Assembly (NCBI RefSeq): GCF_024506395.1
Contig: NZ_JANIBO010000001.1
Coordinates: 1,550,001-1,614,000, forward strand
Length of the DNA: 64,000 bases
From: Cetobacterium sp. NK01
GTDB taxonomy: Bacteria > Fusobacteriota > Fusobacteriia > Fusobacteriales > Fusobacteriaceae
Direction: 5' to 3'
Shown one piece after another: positions 43,736 through 53,665 of this stretch (positions are counted from its first letter, which is position 1; each line of letters begins with the position of its first letter). The position numbers and the translations under genes are program-made. Below the pieces are notes generated by a model. It saw nothing but the letters and a program-made list of their open reading frames with translations. It was not told where the DNA came from and searched no databases.

Positions 43736-46492
43736 ATGGATAAAAAAAAGATTGCCTATAAAGTTGTTATAGTAGCAGTATTGGTTTTGGGATATTTAAA
43801 TTATTTTGGTGATGAAAAGAAAGTAGAAAAAAAAGAGGAGGTAGTAGAAACAACTGGAGCTATATATGATAGTGAGGGATATCATATTGAAGCAGATAAG
43901 CAAAAGGATTTTCTTAAAACAGATGAAACTACCTTTGAAAAAGCTAAAGCGGTAATAGATGGAATGATCTTAACAGGAGATAATGCATTTTTAGATGCAG
44001 GAAAAAATTTGTTATTAAAGTCAAATATTTTAGGTAAGAGTTTAAATGGCTGGGAATTTGAAACACAAGAAGCTAAATATAACAAAGAAAATGGAGAAGT
44101 TGAATCGACTATTGGGGTAACAGCAATAAATAAAGCTGAAGGCATAGAGGTATCGGGAAAAAACTTTAAAAGTGATACAAAAATGGAGAATGTAGTTTTA
44201 TCAGGAGATGTAAAATTTAAAACTAAAAATATGACGTTATCAGCTGAAAAAGCGAATTATAATGATAAGGATAAAATAATTAATATAGAGGGAAATTCTT
44301 TTTTATCAGGATCTAATTTTGGAGATGGTTCTGGAATATTGAGCGGAAACTTTAAAGGGTTAAAGTACAATACAGAAACAAATGTACTCACTACTTCAAA
44401 TTCTTTTATGTTAGACTATAATGGAATAAAGTTATATGGTGATGATTTAGTTTTAAATGATAAAACAGAGGCATTTGAAATTACAAAAAATGTGTATGTT
44501 TTAGCAGATGGATATAAAATTAATATGGAAAGTATAACATCAGATGGTGGAGATAATATTAATTTTAATGGAAAAATTGACGGAACTAATGGGATATATT
44601 CTTTTAAAGGTGATGATGGAGTTTATAATAAAGTAACTAAAAAATTTGTTGTAAAGGGAAATGTTCAAGGAACTGATAAAGACGGAGGAAAGTTAATTGC
44701 AGATATGGCAATATATGCAACTGATACAAAAGAATTAGAATTAATTAGTGATAAAAATGTAGAATATACAAGTCCTGAAAATAAAATTTTAACAAAAAAT
44801 TTAATTTATTTAACTGAAACAGGAGAACTTTACTTAAAAGATGGATATAGTTATTTTAGTAAAAAATATAATAGTAAAGGACAAAATTTCTTCTATAATA
44901 AAATAACTGGTAAAGGTTATGTTTTAAAAGGAGATATAAAAAATATTGTTACTGATCAATATGCATCAGGTGATAGAGTAGATTTTGATAGGGAAGAAGA
45001 TAGTTATTTAGTTCAAGGAGATGCTTACTTTGAAGATAATGACTATATATTTGAAAGTCAAAAAATAGATTATTTAGGGAAAAAAGGGTATGTATATTTA
45101 CCTGAAAAATATGTTTTAAAGAGAAAAAAAGAAAAAGATATGTTTGAAGGATTAAAGGGTGAGTATAATTTAACAACTGAGGTATTTAAATCCTTTGGTC
45201 AATTTAAATACACTAGCCCAGACAATGTAGTTGAGGGGATAAATTTAGAGTTTAATCAAAAAACTGGAGTTGGAATAGTTGAAAAAGATTTAGTTGCTTT
45301 TGATAAAAAGGGAGAAACTAAAGTGGTATCCTCATATGGTGAATTTAAAGAAAATGAATTTGTAAAAATTAAAGATAAATTAATTTTAACAAGTGGTGAT
45401 ATTGTAGCTAATGCAAGTTCAGCTGATTATCAAATAAAAGATGAAAAAATATTTATTCCTGGTGAGATTTTATTTGAGGATAAAGTAAAAAATAGTTCAG
45501 GAAAAATGTATAATGGAGTTTATGAAACTGGTAAAAAATTATTCACTGGTGAAAATTTTAGTGGAAAAGATGTGAAGAATACTTTAAAAAGTGATATAAT
45601 AAGATACTTTACTTCTCAAGGAGATTTTGTTTTAGAAAAAAATGCTGAGATAAAAGATGAAACAACAACTTTAAAGGGAAATCATTTAGAGTATAATAAA
45701 AATACAGAAATAGCAAAATCACCGAAACCATTTACTATAAAATATGGAGATTACGATATTTTTGGAACAAGTGGAACATTAGATAAAAAAACAAGTCATT
45801 TAACAGGAGCTAATGTAGTTATTAAGTCTAAATTGAATGAAGAGTTTAAAGGTGATAGAGTGGATGGTACTTTAAATAATATGAATTTAGATTTTATAGG
45901 GAATGTATCAGGACGAATATATCAAGATGGAGTACCTGTAGACTTTGAAGGAGATTTTGTAAGAGCATATTTTAAGAAAGATTCCCAAGGAAAAAATCAA
46001 ATTCAAAGAGTTGAAATTAGAAAAAATGCAATTATAAAAAAGGAAGGTAATACATTATATTCAGATTATTTAGAGATACAACCAGAGAAAAAATTAGTAT
46101 TTGGAAAAGATAATACTAAAGCAGTTTTAAAAGATAAAGATGGAGTTATAACAACAGTTACTTCAAATATGATGAATGGTAATTTAAATACAGAAGTTAT
46201 TGATTTAGTTGGAAAAGTTGTAATAGTAAGAAAAGATAAAGATAAAACTTTAAATGCAACATCGACAAAAGCAAAGATAAAAAATAAAGAAAATTTAATT
46301 GAATTAAGAAAAAATGTAGTTGTAGACGATGGTGAATCGATAATAACAGCAGATGAAGCAGATTATAATACAAAAACAAACAAAGTAAAGGCTAGAGGAA
46401 ATGTATTTGTAGATTATAAAACTAATGAGAAGAAAAGTGTAACAAACGCAAGTCAAATAAATTCAGGATATAATAAAATCTTAAAAAAATAA
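43736..46492 (+). CDS. Giant LptC/LptA-like (OstA-fold) LPS-transport protein
   Basis: A 918-residue protein with one N-terminal membrane helix (about residues 8-23) and an all-beta periplasmic part made of many short 'GxxxxY/ANYNxxxxxIxxxGxVxF' units, the pattern of the OstA/LptA/LptC jelly roll. Examples are LSAEKANYNDKDKIINIEGNS and, at the end, ITADEADYNTKTNKVKARGNVFV, a typical LptA ending. LptC and LptA are normally two proteins of about 190 residues. Here one chain about five times longer takes the place of lptC-lptA, directly before lptB. It probably forms a continuous bridge for LPS between the membranes. Function is inferred from fold pattern and context. Confidence 0.78.
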   Translation: MDKKKIAYKVVIVAVLVLGYLNYFGDEKKVEKKEEVVETTGAIYDSEGYHIEADKQKDFLKTDETTFEKAKAVIDGMILTGDNAFLDAGKNLLLKSNILGKSLNGWEFETQEAKYNKENGEVESTIGVTAINKAEGIEVSGKNFKSDTKMENVVLSGDVKFKTKNMTLSAEKANYNDKDKIINIEGNSFLSGSNFGDGSGILSGNFKGLKYNTETNVLTTSNSFMLDYNGIKLYGDDLVLNDKTEAFEITKNVYVLADGYKINMESITSDGGDNINFNGKIDGTNGIYSFKGDDGVYNKVTKKFVVKGNVQGTDKDGGKLIADMAIYATDTKELELISDKNVEYTSPENKILTKNLIYLTETGELYLKDGYSYFSKKYNSKGQNFFYNKITGKGYVLKGDIKNIVTDQYASGDRVDFDREEDSYLVQGDAYFEDNDYIFESQKIDYLGKKGYVYLPEKYVLKRKKEKDMFEGLKGEYNLTTEVFKSFGQFKYTSPDNVVEGINLEFNQKTGVGIVEKDLVAFDKKGETKVVSSYGEFKENEFVKIKDKLILTSGDIVANASSADYQIKDEKIFIPGEILFEDKVKNSSGKMYNGVYETGKKLFTGENFSGKDVKNTLKSDIIRYFTSQGDFVLEKNAEIKDETTTLKGNHLEYNKNTEIAKSPKPFTIKYGDYDIFGTSGTLDKKTSHLTGANVVIKSKLNEEFKGDRVDGTLNNMNLDFIGNVSGRIYQDGVPVDFEGDFVRAYFKKDSQGKNQIQRVEIRKNAIIKKEGNTLYSDYLEIQPEKKLVFGKDNTKAVLKDKDGVITTVTSNMMNGNLNTEVIDLVGKVVIVRKDKDKTLNATSTKAKIKNKENLIELRKNVVVDDGESIITADEADYNTKTNKVKARGNVFVDYKTNEKKSVTNASQINSGYNKILKK

Positions 46493-46501
46493 GGAGAATC
46501 T

Positions 46502-47227
46502 ATGAGAAGTATAGTTGCTCAAGGATTATGTAAAAGCTATAAAAAAAGACAAGTAGTTAAAAATGTAAGCTTAGAGGTAAAAAAAGGGGAAATAGTAGGA
46601 CTTTTAGGACCTAACGGAGCTGGAAAAACTACTACATTTTACATGATAACAGGAATAGTAAAACCTGAAAAAGGTCAAGTTTTTATAAATGAAGTAGATA
46701 TAACAGAGTATCCAATGTATAAAAGAGCTGATATGGGAATTGGATATTTAGCACAAGAACCATCAATTTTTAGAAATCTTTCAGTTGAAGATAATATATT
46801 AGCTATATTGGAGATGAAAGGTTTACCAAAACAAGAACAAATAAAAAAAATGCAAGAACTATTAGAAGAGTTTAAATTAACACATGTAGCTAAATCTATG
46901 GGATATTCTCTTTCAGGTGGAGAGAGAAGAAGAGTAGAGATAGCAAGAACTATAGCCAATGATCCAGATTTCATACTACTAGATGAACCTTTTGCTGGAG
47001 TTGACCCCATAGCAGTTGAAGATATTCAACAAATAATTAGATATCTAAAGCAAAGAGGATTGGGAATTTTAATAACAGATCACTCTGTTAGAGAAACTTT
47101 ATCTATAACTGAAAAAGCTTATATAATGGCTAACGGAAAAGTTTTAATAAGCGGAACTCCTGAGGAGATTGCATCAAATCCTATGGCTAAAAAAGTTTAT
47201 TTAGGAGAAAATTTTAAATTAGATTAA
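46502..47227 (+). CDS. lptB: LPS export ABC transporter ATPase
   Basis: A 241-residue ABC ATPase that powers LPS extraction with LptF and LptG. Walker A GLLGPNGAGKTTTFYMITG, the signature LSGGERRRVEIARTIA and Walker B FILLDEPFAGVDP are those of LptB (the FAGVDP variant is typical). It begins 9 bases after the LptC/LptA-like gene. The permease genes lptF and lptG lie 8 kb downstream in another operon. Confidence 0.95.
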   Translation: MRSIVAQGLCKSYKKRQVVKNVSLEVKKGEIVGLLGPNGAGKTTTFYMITGIVKPEKGQVFINEVDITEYPMYKRADMGIGYLAQEPSIFRNLSVEDNILAILEMKGLPKQEQIKKMQELLEEFKLTHVAKSMGYSLSGGERRRVEIARTIANDPDFILLDEPFAGVDPIAVEDIQQIIRYLKQRGLGILITDHSVRETLSITEKAYIMANGKVLISGTPEEIASNPMAKKVYLGENFKLD

Positions 47228-47260
47228 AAATTTTAAAAATACAGTGGAGGAAACAAAGAG

Positions 47261-49867
47261 ATGTTAACAGGTAACGAAATTAGAAGCAAATTTATAGAGT
47301 TTTTTGTAAAGAAAAACCATAAGCACTTTGAAAGTGCATCACTTATTCCAGATGATCCAACTCTTTTACTAACAGTTGCTGGAATGGTTCCATTTAAACC
47401 ATACTTTTTAGGACAAAAAGAGGCACCAACACCAAGAGTAACAACTTATCAAAAATGTATCAGAACAAATGATTTAGAAAATGTTGGAAGAACAGCTAGA
47501 CATCATACTTTTTTTGAGATGTTAGGAAACTTCTCTTTTGGAGATTACTTTAGAGAAGAAGCAATAATTTGGTCATGGGAATTTATAACAGAAGTTTTAA
47601 AATTAGATAAGGATAAATTATGGGTTTCAGTATTTACTACAGATGATGAAGCAGAAAAAATTTGGGTTGAAAAATGTAATTTCCCAAAAGAAAGAATCGT
47701 AAGAATGGGAGAGTCTGAAAACTGGTGGGCAGCAGGACCAACAGGTTCATGTGGACCATGTTCAGAAATCCACGTGGATTTAGGACCAGCTTATGGTGGA
47801 GATGAAAATTCTAAATTAGGTGATGAAGGAACTGATAACAGATTTATAGAGATTTGGAACTTAGTTTTTACAGAGTGGAATAGAATGGAAGATGGATCAT
47901 TACAACCACTTCCAAAGAAAAATATTGATACAGGAGCTGGACTAGAAAGAGTAGCGGCAATGGTACAAGGAAAATCAAATAACTTTGAAACAGACTTATT
48001 ATTTCCAATTGTTGAAGAAGCTGGAAAACTTACAAATACAAAATATGGAATAGAGCCTGAAAAAGATTTCTCACTAAAAGTAATAACAGACCATGCAAGA
48101 GCAGTAACTTTCTTAGTTAATGATGGAGTTATACCATCTAATGAAGGAAGAGGATATATTCTAAGAAGAATTTTAAGAAGAGCAGTAAGACACGGAAGAC
48201 TTCTTGGAAGAAAAGAACTATTTATGTATCAAATGGTAGATAAAGTTGTAGAAATCATGGAAGGAGCATATCCTGAATTAAGAAAAAATATAGAGCATAT
48301 TAAAAAAGTTGTAAAGATTGAGGAAGAAAAATTCTCAAACACTTTAGACCAAGGTATGCAACTAGTTATGAACGAAATAGAAATGGTAAAATCAAAAGGT
48401 GAAACAAAATTATCAGGAGATGTAACATTTAAACTTTACGATACATATGGATTCCCTTATGAATTAACAGAAGAGATTTGTGAAGAAAATGGAATTGAAG
48501 TTTCAAAAGATGAGTTCTTAGAGAAGATGGAAGAGCAAAGAGAAAAAGCTAGATCAGCTAGAGCAGTTGTTATGGAAAAAGGGCAAGATAGCTTTATAGA
48601 GGAATTCTATGATAAACATGGGAAGACAGAGTTTACAGGATACTGTGACTTAATGACTCCTGCAACTCTTTTAAGTGCAAGAGAATTAGAAAATGGAAAG
48701 TATGCTCTTATTTTTGATCAGACACCATTTTATGCAGAATCTGGAGGACAAGAGGCTGACCAAGGTATTATAGAAGGAGAAAATTTAGTAGCAAAAGTAC
48801 TAGATGTTCAAAAACAAAAAGAAATTTATACTCATATAGTTGAAATCGAAAGTGGATTAGAGGAATTAGTAGAAGGTACATTATTAAATCTAACTGTAGA
48901 TCCAGTTAGAAGAGAAGAGATTGCAAAGAACCACACAGCAACTCACTTACTACATCAAGCTCTTAAAGATGTTTTAGGAACTCATGTTCAGCAAGCTGGA
49001 TCATCATGTGGTGCAGAAAGATTAAGATTTGACTTTAATCACTATGAAGCTTTAACAGCAGAGGAAATTGAAAAGGTTGAAAAAGCAGTAAATGAAAGAA
49101 TATTTATGGCTACATCTGTAAATGCTGAAGTAATGTCTATGGATGATGCAAAAGTGAAAGGAGCAACAGCTCTATTTGGAGATAAATATGGAGATGAAGT
49201 AAGAGTTGTTTCAATAGGTAATTATTCAATGGAGCTTTGTGGAGGAACTCACATAAGTAATATTGGAAAAATTGGAATCTTTAAAATTGTTTCAGAAGCT
49301 GGAGTTGCAGCTGGAGTTAGAAGAATAGAAGCTCAAACTAGTTATAAAGCATACTTAGCAGTTTTAGAGATGGAAAAAACTATGAAAAGAGTCGCTAAAA
49401 ACTTAAAAACTGATTTACATAAAATTGAAGAAAGATCAGAAAAAGTAGTTGAAGAAACGAGAGAGTTATCAAAAGAAGTTGAAACTTTAAAAGCTAAAGT
49501 AGCATCATTTGAAGCAAACTCATTATTTGATGAGATTGAAGAAATAAATGGAATTAAAGTTTTAGTAAAAGACTTTAAAGATAAAGAGGCAGATTCGTTA
49601 AGAGAGATTGTAGATAAAGCAAAAGATAAATTAGGAAGTTGTGTTATTGCATTAGGATCAGATAACGAGAAAGCCATATTTGCTATTGGAGTTACAAAAG
49701 ATTTAATTGGAAAAGTTAAAGCTGGAGATTTAGTAAGAGAAGCTGCTAAGATAGCTGAAGGAAATGGTGGAGGAAGACCTGATTTTGCACAAGCTGGAGG
49801 AAAGAATGGAGCAAAAGTTAAGGAAGCACTTTCTGCTGTAAAGGAGATTTTAGCAAAATCATTATAA
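47261..49867 (+). CDS. alaS: Alanyl-tRNA synthetase
   Basis: An 868-residue class II synthetase. The aminoacylation domain opens with EIRSKFIEFFVKKNHKHFESASLIP. The editing domain has the zinc-binding HTATHLLH and the later CGGTHISNIGKIG, and a C-terminal Gly-rich DHHA1 domain ends with EGNGGGRPDFAQAGG. All modules are present and the length is normal. The ATG has a GGAGG site upstream. ruvX follows 16 bases later. Confidence 0.97.
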   Translation: MLTGNEIRSKFIEFFVKKNHKHFESASLIPDDPTLLLTVAGMVPFKPYFLGQKEAPTPRVTTYQKCIRTNDLENVGRTARHHTFFEMLGNFSFGDYFREEAIIWSWEFITEVLKLDKDKLWVSVFTTDDEAEKIWVEKCNFPKERIVRMGESENWWAAGPTGSCGPCSEIHVDLGPAYGGDENSKLGDEGTDNRFIEIWNLVFTEWNRMEDGSLQPLPKKNIDTGAGLERVAAMVQGKSNNFETDLLFPIVEEAGKLTNTKYGIEPEKDFSLKVITDHARAVTFLVNDGVIPSNEGRGYILRRILRRAVRHGRLLGRKELFMYQMVDKVVEIMEGAYPELRKNIEHIKKVVKIEEEKFSNTLDQGMQLVMNEIEMVKSKGETKLSGDVTFKLYDTYGFPYELTEEICEENGIEVSKDEFLEKMEEQREKARSARAVVMEKGQDSFIEEFYDKHGKTEFTGYCDLMTPATLLSARELENGKYALIFDQTPFYAESGGQEADQGIIEGENLVAKVLDVQKQKEIYTHIVEIESGLEELVEGTLLNLTVDPVRREEIAKNHTATHLLHQALKDVLGTHVQQAGSSCGAERLRFDFNHYEALTAEEIEKVEKAVNERIFMATSVNAEVMSMDDAKVKGATALFGDKYGDEVRVVSIGNYSMELCGGTHISNIGKIGIFKIVSEAGVAAGVRRIEAQTSYKAYLAVLEMEKTMKRVAKNLKTDLHKIEERSEKVVEETRELSKEVETLKAKVASFEANSLFDEIEEINGIKVLVKDFKDKEADSLREIVDKAKDKLGSCVIALGSDNEKAIFAIGVTKDLIGKVKAGDLVREAAKIAEGNGGGRPDFAQAGGKNGAKVKEALSAVKEILAKSL

Positions 49868-49883
49868 TTGGAGGAAGATAATT

Positions 49884-50303
49884 ATGTATAAAAGATATCT
49901 TTCTTTAGATGTAGGAGATGTAAGAATAGGGGTGGCAAAATCGGATTTAATGGGAATGGTTGCCACTCCCTTAGAGGTAATTGATAGAAGAAAGACTAAA
50001 GCTGTAAAAAGAATTGCTGAGCTGTGTAGACAAGAAAATACTAAATCGATAGTTATAGGAATACCTAAAAGTTTAGATGGAACAGAAAAGCGTCAAGCAG
50101 AAAAAGTGAGAGAATTTATAGAAAAACTAAATAAGTCTATTGAAGGTTTAGAATTTTTTGAAATAGACGAAAGACTTTCCACTGTTTCAGCAGATAGAAT
50201 GTTGAACGAAACAAATTTAAGGGGAGCCAAAGAGAAAAGAAAGGTTGTGGATAAAGTAGCAGCAGCTATAATATTACAAACTTTTTTAGACATGAAAAAA
50301 TAA
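49884..50303 (+). CDS. ruvX: YqgF/RuvX-family putative Holliday junction resolvase / pre-16S rRNA nuclease
   Basis: A 139-residue RNase H-like protein. YLSLDVGDVRIGVAKSD carries the first catalytic Asp, GIPKSLDGTEKRQAEKV is the second block, and DERLSTVSADRML the third acidic block. In E. coli YqgF matures the 5' end of 16S rRNA; a resolvase role is also proposed for the family. It lies between alaS and secD and is probably co-transcribed with both, an arrangement of alaS-yqgF seen in many bacteria. Confidence 0.9.
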   Translation: MYKRYLSLDVGDVRIGVAKSDLMGMVATPLEVIDRRKTKAVKRIAELCRQENTKSIVIGIPKSLDGTEKRQAEKVREFIEKLNKSIEGLEFFEIDERLSTVSADRMLNETNLRGAKEKRKVVDKVAAAIILQTFLDMKK

Positions 50304-50319
50304 CTAAGTGGAGGCTAGC

Positions 50320-51540
50320 ATGAATCTTAAGGGGATGACCAAATTATTTTTTGTATTAGTTATACTAGTGTGTTCTTGGTGGTTAGCAGTAATGAAACCA
50401 ACAAAACTAGGATTAGATTTAAAAGGGGGAGTTTACGTTGTTTTACAAGCTCAACCAGAAGCTGGAACTGAGTTAGATGACGATGCAATGAATAGATTAA
50501 TAGAAGTTTTAGATAGAAGAATAAATGGTCTTGGGGTAGCGGAATCAGTTGTACAAAGAGCAGGTATGGATAGAGTTATTATAGAATTACCTGGAATAAC
50601 AAACTCTGATGATGCAGTGAAAATGATAGGAAAAACAGCTTTACTAGAGTTTAGAATAATGAATGATGATGGATCTTTAGGTGATACACTACTAACTGGA
50701 GGAGCATTAAAAAAGGCAGAAGTTTCATACGACAACTTAGGAAGACCTCAAATTCAATTTGAAATGAATATAGAAGGAGCTAAGGAGTTTGCTAAGATAA
50801 CAAGAGAGAACATTGGAAAAAGATTAGCAATTACTTTAGATGGAGAAGTTCAAACTGCACCATCAATTAATAGTGAAATCCCAAGTGGAAATGGAGTTAT
50901 AACAGGAAATTATACACCAGATGAAGCTAAAAAAACAGCAACACTATTAAATGCAGGAGCATTACCAGTAAAAGCAGAAATTATAGAAACTAGAATAGTT
51001 GGAGCATCTTTAGGTGATGAATCAATAGCTCAAAGTAAAACTGCCGCGATGGTTGCAGTTGGATTGATAGCCACATTTATGTTAATTATGTATAGATTAC
51101 CAGGATTTGTAGCAGATTTAGCATTAGTGAGTTTTGGATTAGTAATGTTTGCAATGTTAAACTTTATAGATGCAACATTAACTTTACCAGGAATAGCTGG
51201 TATGATTCTTTCTGCAGGAATGGCAGTTGATGCCAATGTTATAATTTTTGAAAGAATAAAAGATGAGTTAAAATTAGGAAATACAATAAATGGAGCAATA
51301 AAGCTTGGATTTAGTAAAGGTATAGCTTCAATAATTGACTCTAACGTAACAACGTTATTAACAGCTCTTGTATTATTTATGTTTGGAACAGGAACTGTAA
51401 AAGGGTTTGCAGTAACTTTAACAATTGGAACTGTAGCATCGATGCTTACAGCAATTTTCATAACAAAGGTTCTGTTAACAACAACAGTGGATTTATTTAA
51501 AATAAAAAGAACAGAGTTCTTCGGTGTGAAAAGGGGGTAA
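50320..51540 (+). CDS. secD: Protein translocase subunit SecD
   Basis: A 406-residue inner-membrane protein that, with SecF, uses the proton-motive force to pull proteins into the periplasm after SecYEG. GLDLKGGVYVVLQ, LDRRINGLGVAESVVQ and ITLDGEVQTAPSI are periplasmic P1-domain blocks. The membrane part has SAGMAVDANVIIFERIKDEL with the proton-relay Asp. It is shorter than the E. coli protein (615) but within the normal range for this branch. The ATG at 50320 has GGAGG 6-7 bases upstream; the GTG at 50308 overlaps that site. Confidence 0.95.
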   Translation: MNLKGMTKLFFVLVILVCSWWLAVMKPTKLGLDLKGGVYVVLQAQPEAGTELDDDAMNRLIEVLDRRINGLGVAESVVQRAGMDRVIIELPGITNSDDAVKMIGKTALLEFRIMNDDGSLGDTLLTGGALKKAEVSYDNLGRPQIQFEMNIEGAKEFAKITRENIGKRLAITLDGEVQTAPSINSEIPSGNGVITGNYTPDEAKKTATLLNAGALPVKAEIIETRIVGASLGDESIAQSKTAAMVAVGLIATFMLIMYRLPGFVADLALVSFGLVMFAMLNFIDATLTLPGIAGMILSAGMAVDANVIIFERIKDELKLGNTINGAIKLGFSKGIASIIDSNVTTLLTALVLFMFGTGTVKGFAVTLTIGTVASMLTAIFITKVLLTTTVDLFKIKRTEFFGVKRG

Positions 51541-51544
51541 ATAA

Positions 51545-52483
51545 ATGTATATTGAGGTAATAAAACACAGCAAAAAATGGATAACATTATCAACAATATC
51601 TTTTATAATATTCCTAGGAATGTTTTTTGTAAAAGGATTGAATTATGGTATAGATTTTACAGGAGGAAGTTTAATTCAATTGAATTATTCTAAAACTATA
51701 ACATTATCTGATATAAATAAAGAGCTAGATTCATTAGCAGTAGACATACCACAACTAACGTCTACAGCTAGAAAAGTTCAAGTTTCACAAAGTGATAATA
51801 ATGTTATAATAAGAACTGCTGAAATGAGTGATAAACAAACTGAAGAATTGTTAACAAAACTTCAAACATTAGGTGAATATAAGTTAGAAAGAGCTGAAAA
51901 AGTTGGAGCTACAATAGGGGAAGAATTAAAAACTTCAGCTATATATGCCTTAACAATAGGTGGACTACTTATAGTTTTATATATAACAATGAGATATGAA
52001 TTTAAGTTTGCAATAGCAGGAATTTTGACACTATTGCATGATGTTACAGCAGCTTTAGGAGTGATTGCGTTATTGGGGTATGAAGTTGATACTCCATTTA
52101 TAGCAGCAATTTTAACTATTTTAGGATACTCTATCAATGATACAATAATTATTTACGATAGAATAAGAGAAAGTTTAAGAAAAAAATCAGATATGACTTT
52201 CGGAGAAGTACTAAATAAAAGTTTAAATCAGGTTTTAGTAAGATCAATTAATACTTCAGTGACAACATTATTAGCGTTAGTTGCAATATTAATTTTTGGT
52301 GGAGATAGTTTAAGAACATTTACAACAACACTGTTAGTGGGAATTGGAGTGGGAACGTATTCATCAATATATATTTCAACACCGTTGGTATATTTATTTG
52401 AGAAAAAAAGAGATGATAAATATGAGCCAAAAAAAGATGATGATGATGATGATTCACATCCTGAAGAAAAAATTGTAGTATAA
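51545..52483 (+). CDS. secF: Protein translocase subunit SecF
   Basis: A 312-residue six-helix partner of SecD. LNYGIDFTGGSLIQL is the SecF periplasmic opening, and TILGYSINDTIIIYDRIRESLR in the fourth helix region is the family signature with its conserved Asp. The tail is very acidic, with a run of Asp near the end. It starts 4 bases after secD, so the pair is coupled. A hairpin follows the stop codon. Confidence 0.95.
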   Translation: MYIEVIKHSKKWITLSTISFIIFLGMFFVKGLNYGIDFTGGSLIQLNYSKTITLSDINKELDSLAVDIPQLTSTARKVQVSQSDNNVIIRTAEMSDKQTEELLTKLQTLGEYKLERAEKVGATIGEELKTSAIYALTIGGLLIVLYITMRYEFKFAIAGILTLLHDVTAALGVIALLGYEVDTPFIAAILTILGYSINDTIIIYDRIRESLRKKSDMTFGEVLNKSLNQVLVRSINTSVTTLLALVAILIFGGDSLRTFTTTLLVGIGVGTYSSIYISTPLVYLFEKKRDDKYEPKKDDDDDDSHPEEKIVV

Positions 52484-52490
52484 AAACAAA

Positions 52491-52514
52491 AAAGCCACCT
52501 GTAGAAGGTGGCTT
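52491..52514. terminator. Hairpin between secF and alr
   Basis: Perfect 9-bp stem AAGCCACCT / AGGTGGCTT with a 5-base loop. The T-run follows on the - strand (A-run upstream here), so on + it may be only a weak terminator. A second pairing GTAGA (52501-52505) / TCTAC (52517-52521) competes with it. Confidence 0.55.
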
Positions 52515-52544
52515 AATCTACTTAATAAGATGTTGGAGGAAAAA

Positions 52545-53654
52545 ATGAGAACGTGGGCAGAGATAGATCTAGATAATTTAGAATACAATATAAACAAAAT
52601 AAAAGAACTATCTCATGACAGAGACATAATGGCAATAATAAAAGCAGATGCCTATGGAATGGGAGCAGTCACAATAGCAAAGGAACTTTCAAAGATGGGA
52701 GTAAAAATATTCGGAGTTTCATCTTTAGAAGAAGGGATTGAACTGAGGAATAATGGAATTACTAATGATATTCTAATCTTAGCAGGAACTTTTAATGAAG
52801 AGTTAGAAGATGCTGAAAGAAATAATCTTCAAGTTACTTTGACTGATCTTTCTCAAATAGATTATATTTATGAAAATAATCTTCTATTAAATGTACACAT
52901 AAAAGTAGATACTGGAATGGGTAGAGTAGGATTTACTGTAGAAGAGGGAAAAAAGGCTATTGAGATGTGTAAAAATAAAAGTATCAATGTAGTTGGAGTT
53001 TATTCGCATCTATCAGTTTCAGATGAATCAGATGAAGAATCAGTAAGCTATACAAAAAAGCAATTAGAAAAGTTTAAATATTTTGAAAAGTTAGAAGAGA
53101 TAAAATATATCCATATTCTTAATAGTGGAGGAATATTAAAGTTTTCTGAAATTCCTCAAAGTAATTTAGTTAGAGCTGGAATAGTTATGTATGGTGTTTA
53201 TGGAGAGGGAGTAATAGAAAATTTAAAAAGAGTATTTACTTTAAAAAGTAGAATTCTTTTTTTAAAAGAACTAAAAGAGGATATAGATATATCTTATGGA
53301 AGAGTAGGTAAAGGATATAAAAATGAATTAATAGCAACTATAACTGTGGGATATGCTGACGGATTTAGAAGAGAGTTATCTAACAAAGGTACAGTAGAAA
53401 TTCATGGAATACCTTGTAAAATAGTTGGTAAAGTTTGTATGGATATGTTAATGATAAAAATACCAGAAGAAATAAAAACAAAAGTAAAAATAGGTGATGA
53501 AGTTATTGTGATGGGTGAAGACATTTTTGAAAAATCAAAAATGGTAGGATCATCAATTTATGAGTTATTTACTGGATTAAGTAGAAGAGTTAGTAGAGTT
53601 TACTTGAAAAAAGGAAAACCCCATATTGTAAATAGCTTAATAGGAAAGTTATAA
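52545..53654 (+). CDS. alr: Alanine racemase
   Basis: A 369-residue PLP enzyme that makes D-alanine for peptidoglycan. The PLP lysine is K33 in AIIKADAYGMG. HIKVDTGMGRVGF and the C-terminal CKIVGKVCMDMLMI (before the catalytic tyrosine/second-domain region) are typical. The ATG at 52545 has GTTGGAGG upstream and fits the MRTWAEIDLDNLEYNI opening; a TTG 15 bases earlier would include the ribosome site. An rRNA methyltransferase gene follows closely. Confidence 0.95.
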   Translation: MRTWAEIDLDNLEYNINKIKELSHDRDIMAIIKADAYGMGAVTIAKELSKMGVKIFGVSSLEEGIELRNNGITNDILILAGTFNEELEDAERNNLQVTLTDLSQIDYIYENNLLLNVHIKVDTGMGRVGFTVEEGKKAIEMCKNKSINVVGVYSHLSVSDESDEESVSYTKKQLEKFKYFEKLEEIKYIHILNSGGILKFSEIPQSNLVRAGIVMYGVYGEGVIENLKRVFTLKSRILFLKELKEDIDISYGRVGKGYKNELIATITVGYADGFRRELSNKGTVEIHGIPCKIVGKVCMDMLMIKIPEEIKTKVKIGDEVIVMGEDIFEKSKMVGSSIYELFTGLSRRVSRVYLKKGKPHIVNSLIGKL

Positions 53655-53665
53655 AGGAGAGATAA

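Noticed and set aside
51030-51596. 188-codon open frame on the - strand across the secD-secF junction
   Set aside because: Antisense shadow of two strongly conserved genes; no promoter, ribosome site or recognisable domain.
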